A DNA stretch of 49,346 nt from JBMNRY01 sp050944915 (GTDB lineage: Bacteria > Bacillota > Limnochordia > JAAZLZ01): positions 1 to 49,346 of the forward strand of contig JBMNRY010000002.1 of assembly GCA_050944915.1 (NCBI GenBank), in the 5' to 3' direction. Shown one piece after another: positions 40,525 to 49,253 of the stretch; positions within the stretch are counted from its first letter, which is position 1, and every line of letters starts with the position of its first letter. Position numbers and translations under genes: made by a program. The notes beneath the pieces are model-generated. The model did not search any database, was not told the origin of the DNA, and worked only from the letters and a program-made list of their open reading frames with translations.

Positions 40525-40878
40525 ATGGCTACTTATTTTTGGGCCTTTATCGTCGGTGGATTGATCTGTGTAATTGGGCAGCTGCTCCTTGATGTAGGTC
40601 GGTTAACACCGGCCCATACCGTAAGCACCTTGGTAGTGGTCGGTGCCATCCTGTCGGGTCTAGATTTGTATCAGCCTCTCATCGATTTCGCCGGGGCAGG
40701 GGCGACCATCCCCATCACCAGTTTTGGCAATTCCTTAGTCCAAGGGGCCTTGGCTGAAGCCCGTAGGACGGGCTTAGTAGGCATCGTAACCGGTATTTTC
40801 GAAGTAACTAGTGCGGGGATATCCTCGGCCATTATTTTTAGCTTTATGGCGGCCTTGGTGTTCAAACCGAAAGGATGA
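40525..40878 (+). CDS. spoVAE: Stage V sporulation protein AE (SpoVAEb type)
   Basis: This 117-residue membrane protein is the third SpoVA component. It is homologous to SpoVAC and has the same motif style (AFIVGGLICVIGQLLLDVG, then AGAGATIPITSFGNSLVQGA). The start is ATG 40525, with GGGGGTG upstream, immediately after the spoVAD stop. Genes for SpoVAA, AB and AF are not in the window. Confidence 0.93.
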   Translation: MATYFWAFIVGGLICVIGQLLLDVGRLTPAHTVSTLVVVGAILSGLDLYQPLIDFAGAGATIPITSFGNSLVQGALAEARRTGLVGIVTGIFEVTSAGISSAIIFSFMAALVFKPKG

Positions 40879-40885
40879 GCAAAGG

Positions 40886-41314
40886 ATGATCAGGTTGCAC
40901 CGCTATCTGCTAATCTGTTTGACCTTGATTCTTATGGGCTGTGGTAGTTCGCCTCCCGCGGCCAATCCTCCGGATGGTGAGCCTATCCGCACCGACTTGG
41001 AATTGCTCCAAAGGATCAAGGATGAGGTGGGAAAAGTATCGGGAGTCGATGAAGTGGTGGTCGCGATCGCCGATGAAGAAATCGGTGTGGGGGTGAAGGT
41101 AAGTGGTTTTGATCGCTTCCGCCTCCGATCCATCCGATCGGACGTCCATAGACGGGTTGATGGGCTAACAACAGAAGACTATTGCATCCATGTCACTACC
41201 GATAAGCGCTTGTTTCGGGATTTAGGGCAATTGGAAGCGCGATTGGAACGGGGGGATACTTCGCCGGAAATTCGCAGTCGTTTGGGGAGAATAAACGAAG
41301 AAATGGAAGGATGA
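40886..41314 (+). CDS. YhcN/YlaJ-type sporulation lipoprotein
   Basis: This 142-residue protein begins with a lipoprotein signal (ICLTLILMGCGSSPPAANPP) in which the Cys after LMG would be lipidated. The mature part has the YhcN/YlaJ pattern: RIKDEVGKVSGVDEVVVAIA, then a glycine-rich strand IGVGVKVSGFDRFRL and a C-terminal helix. Relatives are spore membrane proteins needed for normal germination. It follows spoVAE by 7 bp, so it is the last gene of the spoVA operon. ATG 40886 touches the ribosome site, so TTG 40895 is possible. Confidence 0.75.
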   Translation: MIRLHRYLLICLTLILMGCGSSPPAANPPDGEPIRTDLELLQRIKDEVGKVSGVDEVVVAIADEEIGVGVKVSGFDRFRLRSIRSDVHRRVDGLTTEDYCIHVTTDKRLFRDLGQLEARLERGDTSPEIRSRLGRINEEMEG

Positions 41315-41392
41315 TGGGCCAATGGCGGTGAAATCAAGGGGAAATGACGGGGAAACCGCCGGTAGAAGCCCTAATTTTTCCATAATAAATAG

Positions 41393-41421
41393 TTGCATTT
41401 CTGAAGGTCCTGTGCTAGAAT
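41393..41421 (+). promoter_or_regulatory. Promoter of tRNA-Glu
   Basis: TTGCAT (41393-41398) and TAGAAT (41416-41421) are separated by 17 bp and lie 33 bp before the tRNA. Confidence 0.75.
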
Positions 41422-41454
41422 ATGTTTGTGCCCAAAAACAAGTCCAATTTGTGT

Positions 41455-41530
41455 GCCCCCATCGTCTAGCGGCCTAGGACACCGCCCTTTCACGGCGAAG
41501 GCAGGGGTTCAAATCCCCTTGGGGGTACCA
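41455..41530 (+). tRNA. tRNA-Glu (anticodon TTC)
   Basis: This 76-nt gene has the tRNA-Glu hallmarks: ATCGTCTAGCGGCCTAGGAC in the D region, anticodon loop CTTTCAC, T arm AGGGG-TTCAAAT-CCCCT, and an encoded CCA. The acceptor stem has a G-T first pair. It is transcribed alone. Confidence 0.97.
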
Positions 41531-41537
41531 TTATTTT

Positions 41538-41561
41538 ACCACCGGAATCCGGTGGTTTTTT
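41538..41561 (+). terminator. Rho-independent terminator of tRNA-Glu
   Basis: ACCACCGG and CCGGTGGT (41538-41556) form a stem around AAT, followed by six T. Confidence 0.9.
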
Positions 41562-41599
41562 GCTTTGGCCTAGGGTGGGGGAAGGAGCTGAGAGTCGGT

Positions 41600-42346
41600 T
41601 TGTTGAACAATAATGATCAACACTATTTAGACATCTTGCCGAAGCGCCTGGGTAAGTTGCTGGAGTATGTACCTCCGGTGGGCGGGGTGCTGGATGTGGG
41701 CACGGACCACGCTCTGTTGCCTATCGCCCTGGTCCGCAGGGGACAGGAAGGGCTGATTATCGCGTCCGATAATCGAAGGGGACCTTTGGCGGCGGCACGA
41801 CATAATCTGCAAAAGTATCATCTAGAACATAGGATTGAACTTCGCTTAGGAGATGGGTTGGAGGTTTTATCAGGTCCGGAAGTCGATGTGGTGGTTATCG
41901 CCGGCATGGGTGGACAAAATATGATGGAGATTTTATCCACCAAAGCCAGTATAGCCCGGCAGATACCTTGGCTGATCCTCCAACCGATGCGGGATGCCGA
42001 TCAATTACGCCACTGGCTCGTCGACAATGGTTTCCCCCTTGGAGCCGAAGATATCGTCGAAGATAAATATCTTTACGAAATTATTATCGTCGGGCCGGGT
42101 CCTAATCCTCCGGTTGAGGAATTGGCCAAGGAGATAGGGGTAAGCCCCCGCTATCTCATCGGTGTCGGTCCTTGGTTGGTGGCCCAGGGCCATCCTTTTC
42201 TACCCAAGCTGCTGCAAGAACGGCAAGTCCGTCTACACAAGTTAGTGGAGCAGCTGGAGGCAGGGGGTAGAGCACCGGAAAAGGTAGGGGCGATAAAAAA
42301 GGATTTAAGTCAACAGGAGCAGGTGATCAAATGGCTGTTAAAGTAA
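41600..42346 (+). CDS. trmK: tRNA (adenine22-N1)-methyltransferase TrmK
   Basis: TrmK methylates A22 in tRNA D loops using S-adenosylmethionine. The 248-residue protein has the Rossmann SAM site (GGVLDVGTDHALLPIALVRR, IASDNRRGPLAAARHNL), then VVVIAGMGGQNMMEIL and LILQPMRDADQLRHWL, all typical of the family, and a C-terminal coiled coil. It starts at TTG 41600 or 41603 with a somewhat distant AAGGAG. The Nif3-family gene overlaps its end, as in Bacillus (trmK-yqfO). Confidence 0.92.
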   Translation: MLNNNDQHYLDILPKRLGKLLEYVPPVGGVLDVGTDHALLPIALVRRGQEGLIIASDNRRGPLAAARHNLQKYHLEHRIELRLGDGLEVLSGPEVDVVVIAGMGGQNMMEILSTKASIARQIPWLILQPMRDADQLRHWLVDNGFPLGAEDIVEDKYLYEIIIVGPGPNPPVEELAKEIGVSPRYLIGVGPWLVAQGHPFLPKLLQERQVRLHKLVEQLEAGGRAPEKVGAIKKDLSQQEQVIKWLLK

Positions 42347-43434
42347 TGGATATTGCCAATTTAATAGAGGAAGTGGCACCGCTGGCTTTAGCGGAAGAAT
42401 GGGATAACGTCGGACTTCAATTGGGTCATCCTGATTTGACCGTAGAGGGTATCGTGGTTGCCCTTGACTTTACCGCCGCTGTCCTAACTGAAGGTTTGGA
42501 GAAGGGGGCCAACTTATTTGTCGTTCACCATCCCCTCTTTTATCGGCCGGTGAAGCAGATCCGTACCGACGAGCCCTTCGGTGCCTTAATTGCTCACGCT
42601 CTACAAAGGGGAGTGGCCGTTTACGCAGCCCACACCAATCTGGATAATGCCCCCGATGGTTTGAACTCCTGGCTAGCCCAAACCTTGGAATTAGAACCGA
42701 CGGACAGCTTCGGCAAAGACATGCCTTTGGAAAAACTGGTTGTTTTTGTCCCTAAGGATCATGTGGGTTCTGTGCTGGATGCCTTGGCTGCCGCTGGCGC
42801 CGGACATATTGGTCAATATAGTCATTGTACCTTTCAGGCCCCTGGTAAAGGAACTTTTCGACCTTTAGCAGGGGCTAATCCTTATTTGGGTCATGTGGGG
42901 CAACTGGAAGAAGTCGATGAAATCAGGCTCGAAACCGTTTATCCCGCCATTAAGGCCCGGGAGGTCGTTGAGGCCTTGCTGGCTGCCCATCCCTATGAAG
43001 AAGTGGCTTATGATCGCTATCGACTGGCGAACCCGGAGTTGGCTGCCGGTCCTGGGCGACTAGCCCAACTGAAGGAACCAACAACCTTGGCGGCTCTGGC
43101 TAAACATGTCCAGGAAAAACTGGAGGCCGACCATGTGCGCTTGGTGGGGCCCCCCGAAAAGACTGTGCAAAAGGTGGCCCTTTGTGGGGGGAGCGGCAGC
43201 TCCTTCATTCCCACCGCCTGTGCTTTAGGGGCCGATGTTCTTATCACCGGTGATGTGAAATATCATGATGCCCTTGATGCCCAAGCCCGGGGATTAGGTG
43301 TAATTGATGGTGGACATTACTGGACCGAACAGGTGGTCACCAAGGGGCTACAAGGGATTATCAAGGACCGTTTTCCTCAGCTTCGTCTTTGGCTTGCCCA
43401 ATCCCAGGGAAGCCCCTTCGCAGTCATCGATTAG
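42331..43434 (+). CDS. Nif3-like dinuclear metal-centre protein (YqfO type)
   Basis: This 367-residue protein is the long form of the Nif3/DUF34 family. The two Nif3 halves (VAPLALAEEWDNVGLQLG, FVVHHPLFYRP, AVYAAHTNLDNAPDGLNSWL; and ALCGGSGSSFIPTACALGAD, LITGDVKYHDALDA, VIDGGHYWTE) carry the metal-binding His, Asp and Glu residues. Between them lies a PII/CutA-like insert. Often annotated as GTP cyclohydrolase I type 2, its function is unproven. It overlaps trmK by 16 bp. Confidence 0.92.
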   Translation: MAVKVMDIANLIEEVAPLALAEEWDNVGLQLGHPDLTVEGIVVALDFTAAVLTEGLEKGANLFVVHHPLFYRPVKQIRTDEPFGALIAHALQRGVAVYAAHTNLDNAPDGLNSWLAQTLELEPTDSFGKDMPLEKLVVFVPKDHVGSVLDALAAAGAGHIGQYSHCTFQAPGKGTFRPLAGANPYLGHVGQLEEVDEIRLETVYPAIKAREVVEALLAAHPYEEVAYDRYRLANPELAAGPGRLAQLKEPTTLAALAKHVQEKLEADHVRLVGPPEKTVQKVALCGGSGSSFIPTACALGADVLITGDVKYHDALDAQARGLGVIDGGHYWTEQVVTKGLQGIIKDRFPQLRLWLAQSQGSPFAVID

Positions 43435-43485
43435 CTGGTTCATCCCAGGGGCCGTCCAGTTGCATGAAAAGGGGGAGGAAGTAGC

Positions 43486-43668
43486 GTGCAACGAAAATGT
43501 GAATTTTGTGGCCGTACGATCCCAAAGGAAAGGTTGGAAGCCCTACCTAATACCCGCCGCTGTGTCGAATGTGCCCGCAAAAACGGCACCGATTTTACCA
43601 TGAAAAGGACGGCCATTGGGATGGATAGGGATACTTACCGCGATATCTTAGGCGCGATTCGCAGTTAG
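43486..43668 (+). CDS. Small DksA/TraR-type C4 zinc-finger protein
   Basis: This 60-residue protein has the four Cys of a DksA/TraR-like zinc finger (CEFCGRTIPKERLEALP, then CVECARKNG). It lacks the long coiled coil of true DksA, so it is more like short TraR/YteA-type proteins. The start is GTG 43486 with GGAGGAAG upstream. The zinc-ribbon gene begins 11 bp later, so they are probably co-transcribed. Confidence 0.85.
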   Translation: MQRKCEFCGRTIPKERLEALPNTRRCVECARKNGTDFTMKRTAIGMDRDTYRDILGAIRS

Positions 43669-43679
43669 GAGGCGGGCTC

Positions 43680-44396
43680 ATGGAGGGAAGCTTGAAGCAG
43701 TTGTTGGAACTTCAAGGGCTTGATGTCGATATTGGGGCCTTGGAGAAGGAAAGGGCGGAAATACCGGGAATGAAGGATATCGTCCGCCTCAAGGCCGGCC
43801 AACAGGCCATCGAGAAACGACTCCAGGTCCTGCAAGGGGAGCTCGAGGAATGTCGGAAACAAGTCCGCAAATATGAATTGGATTTGGCCCGGGACCGGGA
43901 CGAGCAACAAGAATTATCTGAAAGACTTTACAGCGGCCAGGTGAAAAACGCCCGGGAATTATCCCAATTGGAAGCCAAGGTTAAGAACCTCGGGGAAAGA
44001 ATAGACGCCGGAGAGGAGAAAATCCTCGACGTGATGGTTAAGATGGAAGACTTGGAGATGGAAAAAGCCCAAGGGGAAGAACAGTTTCGGCTTATTCAGG
44101 AGCAACTCCAAGAAAAGCTGGCGGAATATCAACACATCCATCTGCGCTTGACGAAAGGGTTAGAGGAGCTGCGTAGTCTGCGAAGTGAGCTGTTGGCCAA
44201 TATCCCCGCCGATTTGTTAGCCACCTATTCCCGGATGAGGGAGAAAAAGCGGGGCCCTGTCATCGTCGGAGTCAGGAAGGGTGTTTGCCAAGGCTGTCAA
44301 GTATCCCTGTCTCCGCCCCTGTTGAATATGTTGCGCAAAGGCGAGAAGGTGGTGTTTTGTGAGAGTTGCGGAAGGCTGCTTTGCCCGCTGGACTAA
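43680..44396 (+). CDS. Coiled-coil protein with C4 zinc ribbon
   Basis: This 238-residue protein is mostly a long heptad-like coiled coil (about 5-175) and ends with a C4 zinc ribbon (VCQGCQVSLSPPLLNMLRKG, then FCESCGRLLCP). This is the PF02591-type architecture found in many bacteria next to Nif3 genes, as here. Its role is poorly known; a nucleic-acid-linked function is suggested by the ribbon. It ends at a strong terminator. Confidence 0.88.
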   Translation: MEGSLKQLLELQGLDVDIGALEKERAEIPGMKDIVRLKAGQQAIEKRLQVLQGELEECRKQVRKYELDLARDRDEQQELSERLYSGQVKNARELSQLEAKVKNLGERIDAGEEKILDVMVKMEDLEMEKAQGEEQFRLIQEQLQEKLAEYQHIHLRLTKGLEELRSLRSELLANIPADLLATYSRMREKKRGPVIVGVRKGVCQGCQVSLSPPLLNMLRKGEKVVFCESCGRLLCPLD

Positions 44397-44403
44397 TTTT
44401 CTT

Positions 44404-44447
44404 AAGAGCTATTTTGGAGGGTGACCACTGAAATAGCTCTTTTTTTG
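44404..44447 (+). terminator. Rho-independent terminator
   Basis: AAGAGCTATTT (44404-44414) pairs with AAATAGCTCTT (44431-44441) across a 16-nt loop, followed by seven T. Confidence 0.88.
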
Positions 44448-44543
44448 TGTAAATCGTTAATTATAAAAAAGGAAAAAGGGCGAAAAAACTGAATTTAGGG
44501 AATATTGACTTAACAGTAAAAATTCGGAAGGAGGGGCGAACTG

Positions 44544-44559
44544 CGTCGGCGGGACGACG
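44544..44559 (+). promoter_or_regulatory. Hairpin in the liv operon leader
   Basis: CGTCG-GCGGGA-CGACG forms a 5-bp stem about 30 bp before the first liv gene. TTGACT at 44508 could be a -35 but no good -10 follows. I see no known riboswitch. Confidence 0.3.
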
Positions 44560-44586
44560 GTGAAAACCTTTAATTAAGGAGGTTGT

Positions 44587-45826
44587 GTGCCATTGCGAAA
44601 ATGGGCTGTTGCTTTGGTGGTAGTGTTACTGTTGTCCTTCACTGCTACGGCGGCGGAGGTTAGAATTGGTGCCGTATATCCCCTCACCGGGCCTATGGCA
44701 TCAACTGGTCAGGACTGTCGCTCAGGGGTGGAGTTGGCCCTGGACATTATCAACAACAGCTATGATTTAGATTTCCCCCTTCGCTCGCGAAAAGGGCATC
44801 TTGGGTGGACGGCCATTGCGCATTATCTACGGTGAGTCCCGGGGTGATGCCACCGAGGGTATGGCCGAAACGGAACGGTTAATCACCGAAGAAGGCATTG
44901 TTGGTTTCGTCGGCGGTTACCAGAGTGCTGTGGTCCAGACTTGTAGCATGGTCACTGAACGCTACCAAATCCCCTATGTCCTCTCCGACGCTACCTCGCC
45001 GGCCTTGACCCAAAGGGGCCTGCAGTGGTTCTTCCGGGTAATCCCCCACGATGGTATTCAGGCGAAGAATGCCCTAGAGTTGCTCCGAGATATTCAGGAG
45101 CGGGAAGGGGATAAAATCGAGTCCGTCGGTATCGTTTGGGAAAACACCGAATGGGGCTCTAATGTGGCCCAGGAGATCCGGCGGTGGGCAGAACACTATG
45201 GCTTTAAGATCGTCGCCGATTTGCCCTATACCTACCGGGCTACCGACGTAACGGGCGAAGTGTTACGTCTACGGGCGGCCAGACCCGATGCCATTATCCA
45301 CGCCGCCTATGTGTCTGATGCCATCCTATTCACCCAAAACTTTAAGACGATGAATGTGGAACCGAAGGTCTTTGTCGGTATGTCCGGCTATCTGGATCCC
45401 GACTACCTCAATACTGTCGGTGCCGATGGCGAGTATTTCTTCGTTCGGGGAGTATATGGCTTGGATTTGGCTAAGGAAAAGCCTGTAGTAGCTAAAATCA
45501 ACGAAATGTACAAAGAAAGATATGGTCGGGACATGAGTCCCAATGCTGCCCGGAGTTTCACCGCTCCCTTCGTCATGGCCGATGCCATTACCCGGGCCGG
45601 TTCTACTGACCCTGCAGCTATTCGCCAGGCACTGTTGGAAACCAATATCCCGCCGGAGCATCTAATCTCGCCCTACGAAGGGGTCCAGTTTGATCCGGAA
45701 ACCCATGATAATATCCATGCCCGATCCCTCTATCTGCAGATCCTCGATGGAAAATTCCGGGTGGTCTGGCCCTTCGATCTGGCAGCTACAGAGTACGTTT
45801 GGCCCTTCCCCGGTTGGCGTCGCTAG
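44587..45826 (+). pseudogene. Liv-type ABC transporter substrate-binding protein, broken by a one-base frameshift
   Basis: This is a periplasmic-binding-type receptor for branched-chain amino acids or similar ligands. The first frame (GTG 44587, AAGGAGG upstream) gives a signal peptide (ALVVVLLLSFTATAA), then EVRIGAVYPLTGPMASTGQD and DIINNSYDLDFP, and soon stops. The rest continues in the next frame: FAREKGILGGRPLRIIYGES, then ITEEGIVGFVGGYQSAV and LSDATSPALTQRG, to the end at 45826. Removing one C from the CCCCC run at 44775-44779 joins both halves into about 412 residues, the normal length. It may be a sequencing error, a recent mutation, or programmed shifting. The rest of the operon is intact, which favours error or a recent event. 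Confidence 0.85.
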
Positions 45827-45834
45827 ATAATCAG

Positions 45835-45857
45835 AGGCCGGCTTCGGCCGGCCTTTA
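45835..45857 (+). terminator. GC-rich hairpin between the binding-protein gene and livH
   Basis: AGGCCGGC (45835-45842) pairs with GCCGGCCT (45847-45854) around a TTCG tetraloop, then TTTA. Such hairpins after the binding-protein gene commonly reduce expression of the downstream permease genes or protect the 3' end. Confidence 0.55.
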
Positions 45858-45872
45858 TCGGGAGGTGATCTA

Positions 45873-46742
45873 TTGGCACTGCAGTTACTAGTTAGTGGTC
45901 TGCTGTTAGGGGCTGTCTACAGCCTGGTAGCCATGGGATTAAGTCTGATTTGGGGCGTGATGGGCGTGATCAATTTCGCCCATGGAGCCCAAATGATGAT
46001 CGCCATGTATCTTGCCTACTGGGCCAATGTTTATCTCGGTTTTGATCCGGTAACGATGGTGCCCCTGGTCGTCTTAGCCATGTTTGTCTTCGGTATTGTT
46101 ACATACAAAGTGGTCATTGCCCCCGTTCTCAGTGGGCCCTTTCTAGCTCGACTGCTAGTTACCTTTGGTTTGGGTATCTTCTTGATTTACCTGGCCCAGT
46201 TTCTCTGGAGCCCCAATTATCGGTTGCTCCGCAATCTTCCCTTCCAAGGGGTGTTCTTTCTTGATATCGGGCCCGGCTTGATCATCGAGATTCCCAAACT
46301 GGTAGCTGCCGTCGGCAGTCTAATCGTCGCCGCCTTGTTTTATTGGCTGTTGAAAATGACGAAGATGGGGCTAGCCATCCAGGCCATATCGACCAACAGG
46401 GTGGCCGCAGCTTTGATGGGTATTGAACTGGAGCGGATGTATGCTTTGTCCTTCGGTTTAGGGATTGCTTCCGCTGGGGCAGCCGGATCCCTTCTAGCCA
46501 ATTATTACTACATTTTCCCCGATGTGGGCACCATGTTCGGTCTCATAGCCTTAATCGCTGTGGCTTTAGGTGGCTTCGGCAGTATCGAAGGGGCTTTTTT
46601 AGGTGCCCTGATTTTAGGAATAGTGGAGATTGCCGGGGGCTTTATGGTTGGACCGGCTTATAAATACGCACTGCTGTTTTTGCTCTATATTCTCGTCGTC
46701 TTGATCCGACCCCGGGGCTTATTGGGATGGGGGGATGAATAA
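45873..46742 (+). CDS. livH: Branched-chain amino acid-type ABC permease LivH
   Basis: LivH is one of two membrane subunits of the transporter. The 289-residue protein has about eight helices and the family stretches LLLGAVYSLVAMGLSLIWGV, MGVINFAHGAQMMIAMYLAY, LGGFGSIEGAFLGALILG and a C-terminal LIRPRGLLG. It starts at TTG 45873 with GGGAGGTGA upstream. Its stop overlaps the livM ATG by one base. Confidence 0.93.
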   Translation: MALQLLVSGLLLGAVYSLVAMGLSLIWGVMGVINFAHGAQMMIAMYLAYWANVYLGFDPVTMVPLVVLAMFVFGIVTYKVVIAPVLSGPFLARLLVTFGLGIFLIYLAQFLWSPNYRLLRNLPFQGVFFLDIGPGLIIEIPKLVAAVGSLIVAALFYWLLKMTKMGLAIQAISTNRVAAALMGIELERMYALSFGLGIASAGAAGSLLANYYYIFPDVGTMFGLIALIAVALGGFGSIEGAFLGALILGIVEIAGGFMVGPAYKYALLFLLYILVVLIRPRGLLGWGDE

Positions 46743-47725
46743 TGGAAAAGCGGGGTATTCACATCGTAGCTCTAATGGTCATCGCCTGTTTACTACCCTT
46801 GTTTGCCCGATCGGAGTTCCAATTGCATGTCCTGGTCATGGTCTTGCTCTATGCCCTTTTAGCCCAGGGTTGGAATGTGATGACAGGTTACACCGGCTTA
46901 ATCTCCATCGGTCAGGCGGCCTTCTTCGGTTTTGGGGCCTATGTATCCAGTCTTTTGTTTGTCCGCTGGGGGATTAATCCTTGGTTAGGCATGTTGCTCG
47001 CTGCTTTTCTCACCAGCCTATTTTCCATGATTGTCTTTTATCCTGTGACCCGTTTGAAAGGGCGTTACTTCGCCATTGCCACCATCGCGGTCAGCCAGGG
47101 TCTGAAGGTTCTTTTCGAAAACTGGGAGTTTGTCGAGGCCGCCCGGGGTTTAGCGCATCCTATCGTGCCCGAAGGATTCTGGGCTTTCCAGTTCCATAGT
47201 TCTAAACTACCTTACTATTATATTCTCCTGGCCCTCGTTTCTCTGATTACCTTGGCCCTGTACTTCCTAGAAAATTCCCGGTTAGGTTACTACTTCCAGG
47301 CCATCAGGGAAAACGAAGATGTGGCTTCGGCCATGGGGATCAATAAGACGAAATACAAGCTGATTTCAGTAGCCATTAGCGGGGCCATTACCAGTATTGC
47401 CGGCAGCTTTTTGGCCCAATACAGCCTTTATGTGGAACCGGAATATGTCTTTGCCCATGAGATTTCGGTGACGACGGCTTTGACGGGTATTTTCGGTGGT
47501 ATTGGCCATCTAGCGGGACCCATTTTGGGGTCTTTAATCCTTACGCCCTTATCGGAATATACCAGGGCTTGGTTAGGTGCCGGTGGAACAGGAATCGATA
47601 TGATGATCTACGGTGGTTTTATTGTCATCATTTGTGTGGTCGAACCAAAGGGAGTGGTCGGTCTTTGGGGACGGATTAGGGAAAGGAAGGTGACCGGGAA
47701 GAATGTCGCCCATCTTACAGGTTGA
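46742..47725 (+). CDS. livM: Branched-chain amino acid-type ABC permease LivM
   Basis: LivM is the second permease subunit. The 327-residue membrane protein has GWNVMTGYTGLISIGQAAFF, GFGAYVSSLLF, RLKGRYFAIATIAVSQ and the coupling region FQAIRENEDVASAMGINKTK that meets the ATPases. The C-terminus has the LAGPILGSLILTPLSEYTRA stretch. livG starts inside its 3' end. Confidence 0.93.
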   Translation: MEKRGIHIVALMVIACLLPLFARSEFQLHVLVMVLLYALLAQGWNVMTGYTGLISIGQAAFFGFGAYVSSLLFVRWGINPWLGMLLAAFLTSLFSMIVFYPVTRLKGRYFAIATIAVSQGLKVLFENWEFVEAARGLAHPIVPEGFWAFQFHSSKLPYYYILLALVSLITLALYFLENSRLGYYFQAIRENEDVASAMGINKTKYKLISVAISGAITSIAGSFLAQYSLYVEPEYVFAHEISVTTALTGIFGGIGHLAGPILGSLILTPLSEYTRAWLGAGGTGIDMMIYGGFIVIICVVEPKGVVGLWGRIRERKVTGKNVAHLTG

Positions 47726-48434
47726 AAACCTCAGCAAACGGTTTGGCGGGCTCCAAGCTTTAGTCGATGTCAGTTTCCAAGTGGAAGAAGGTCAAATCGT
47801 CGGTTTGATCGGGCCCAATGGCGCGGGGAAGTCCACCTTGTTCGGCTGCCTGACCGGTTTTCTACCGCCATCGGGGGGCACGGTTATCTTTGACGGCAAG
47901 AATATCACCAACTTCCCTCCCCATCAGATCTGTCAGTTGGGTATCGCCCGTACCTTCCAGATCGTACAGATTCTCCCGGCCATGACCGTCTTGAAAAATG
48001 TGGTGGTAGGCAGTTTACTCCATCATACAACCATGGGAAAAGCTTTGGCTTGGGCCAAGGAAGTATTAGCCTTAACGGAATTAGATAAGGTTGCCCAACA
48101 AATGGCCGAAGATTTAACCATGCCTGAGAAGATGCGTTTGCAAATTGCCATGGCTTTGGCCACCGAACCGCGCCTGCTCATGCTCGACGAAGCCATGGCC
48201 GGTTTAACGCCGACGGAGGTCAAGCAGGCGGTAGGTTTTCTGCAGCGGGTGCGGGATAGTGGCGTCACCCTCATCGTCGTCGAACACGTCATGGAAGCCA
48301 TCATGCCCATCGCCGATCGGGTAATCGTCTTGAATTCCGGACGAAAAATCGCGGAGGGACCACCGGAACAGATCGTCAATGACAAAGCCGTCATCTCCGC
48401 TTACTTGGGGGATCGTTATGCTGAAGGTATCTGA
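47703..48434 (+). CDS. livG: Branched-chain amino acid-type ABC ATPase LivG
   Basis: LivG is one of the two ATPases. The 243-residue protein has Walker A GLIGPNGAGKSTLFG, the LivG-type FGGLQALVDVSF start, Walker B RLLMLDEAMAGL and the switch His in VVEHVMEAI. The ABC signature, normally LSGGQ or LSYGQ, is replaced by LTMPEKMRLQIAMAL. Some LivG subfamilies are known to me with a similar LT-type variant, so activity may depend on the LivF signature. It overlaps livM by 23 bp. Confidence 0.92.
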   Translation: MSPILQVENLSKRFGGLQALVDVSFQVEEGQIVGLIGPNGAGKSTLFGCLTGFLPPSGGTVIFDGKNITNFPPHQICQLGIARTFQIVQILPAMTVLKNVVVGSLLHHTTMGKALAWAKEVLALTELDKVAQQMAEDLTMPEKMRLQIAMALATEPRLLMLDEAMAGLTPTEVKQAVGFLQRVRDSGVTLIVVEHVMEAIMPIADRVIVLNSGRKIAEGPPEQIVNDKAVISAYLGDRYAEGI

Positions 48435-49122
48435 TTTAGAAGCAGGTTATCGAGGGTTTAACGTTTTGCACCAGATCTCCTTTCAGGTGGGCCAGGGTGA
48501 GATTATTAGTCTCTTGGGCTCCAATGGGGCTGGCAAGTCGACAACCTTGCGGGTGTTGTCGGGGTTGTTGCCCGCCCGGGGGGGTAGGATTGAGTTTTTG
48601 GGTCGTGACATTACTAATCTCTCGCCCCATGAGATCGTGCGCGCCGGGATTGTTCACGTCCCCGAGGGACGCCTTATATTCGGGAAGCTTTCCGTTTTGC
48701 AAAACCTGATGTTAGGAGCTTATACCTTGTCTGACCCCGATGTTATCAACCACAATCTGGAGTTAGTCTTCGACCTTTTTCCCATCCTCGGGGAACGGAA
48801 GGATGATCGGGCCGAAAACTTCAGTGGTGGCCAGCAACAAATGTTGGCCTTCGGTCGGGGATTGATGGCCAGTCCCAAATTGCTCCTCCTCGATGAACCG
48901 TCCTTAGGCCTCATGCCCAAGTTAGTCGACGAAGTATTTGAGAGCATTCTGAGGATCAAAGCCCAAGGGATCACCATTATCCTGGTAGAACAACGGGTTC
49001 GGGAAGCCTTGGATTTATGTGATCGTGGCTATGTCCTGCAGAGCGGGAACATCGTTCTTAGTGGAACGGGGCAGGAACTCCTCCAGACAGATATGGTGAA
49101 GAAAGTCTACTTAGGCCTTTAA
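48418..49122 (+). CDS. livF: Branched-chain amino acid-type ABC ATPase LivF
   Basis: LivF is the second ATPase. The 234-residue protein has Walker A LLGSNGAGKSTTLRVLSG, a canonical signature NFSGGQQQMLAFGRGL, Walker B LLLLDEPSLGLMP and the switch His replaced by Gln in ILVEQRV, as is usual for LivF. The start is ATG 48418 with GGGGGA upstream, overlapping livG by 17 bp. It is the last gene of the operon; no clear terminator follows. Confidence 0.95.
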   Translation: MLKVSDLEAGYRGFNVLHQISFQVGQGEIISLLGSNGAGKSTTLRVLSGLLPARGGRIEFLGRDITNLSPHEIVRAGIVHVPEGRLIFGKLSVLQNLMLGAYTLSDPDVINHNLELVFDLFPILGERKDDRAENFSGGQQQMLAFGRGLMASPKLLLLDEPSLGLMPKLVDEVFESILRIKAQGITIILVEQRVREALDLCDRGYVLQSGNIVLSGTGQELLQTDMVKKVYLGL

Positions 49123-49253
49123 TTATCGATAGCCTTACAATTCTACCGGAATAGGCAAATCAATCCAAACAACGGGTTTTCCCGTCATCATGGGTTAGAG
49201 TTAGAGTAAAATTTTAGTAGGTGGTAGGAAAAAGGCAGATGGATGGCAAAAAA

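Noticed and set aside
49172..49185. ACGGG-TTTT-CCCGT hairpin after livF as a terminator
   Set aside because: The stem is only 5 bp and no T-run follows, so it does not meet the pattern of a Rho-independent terminator.
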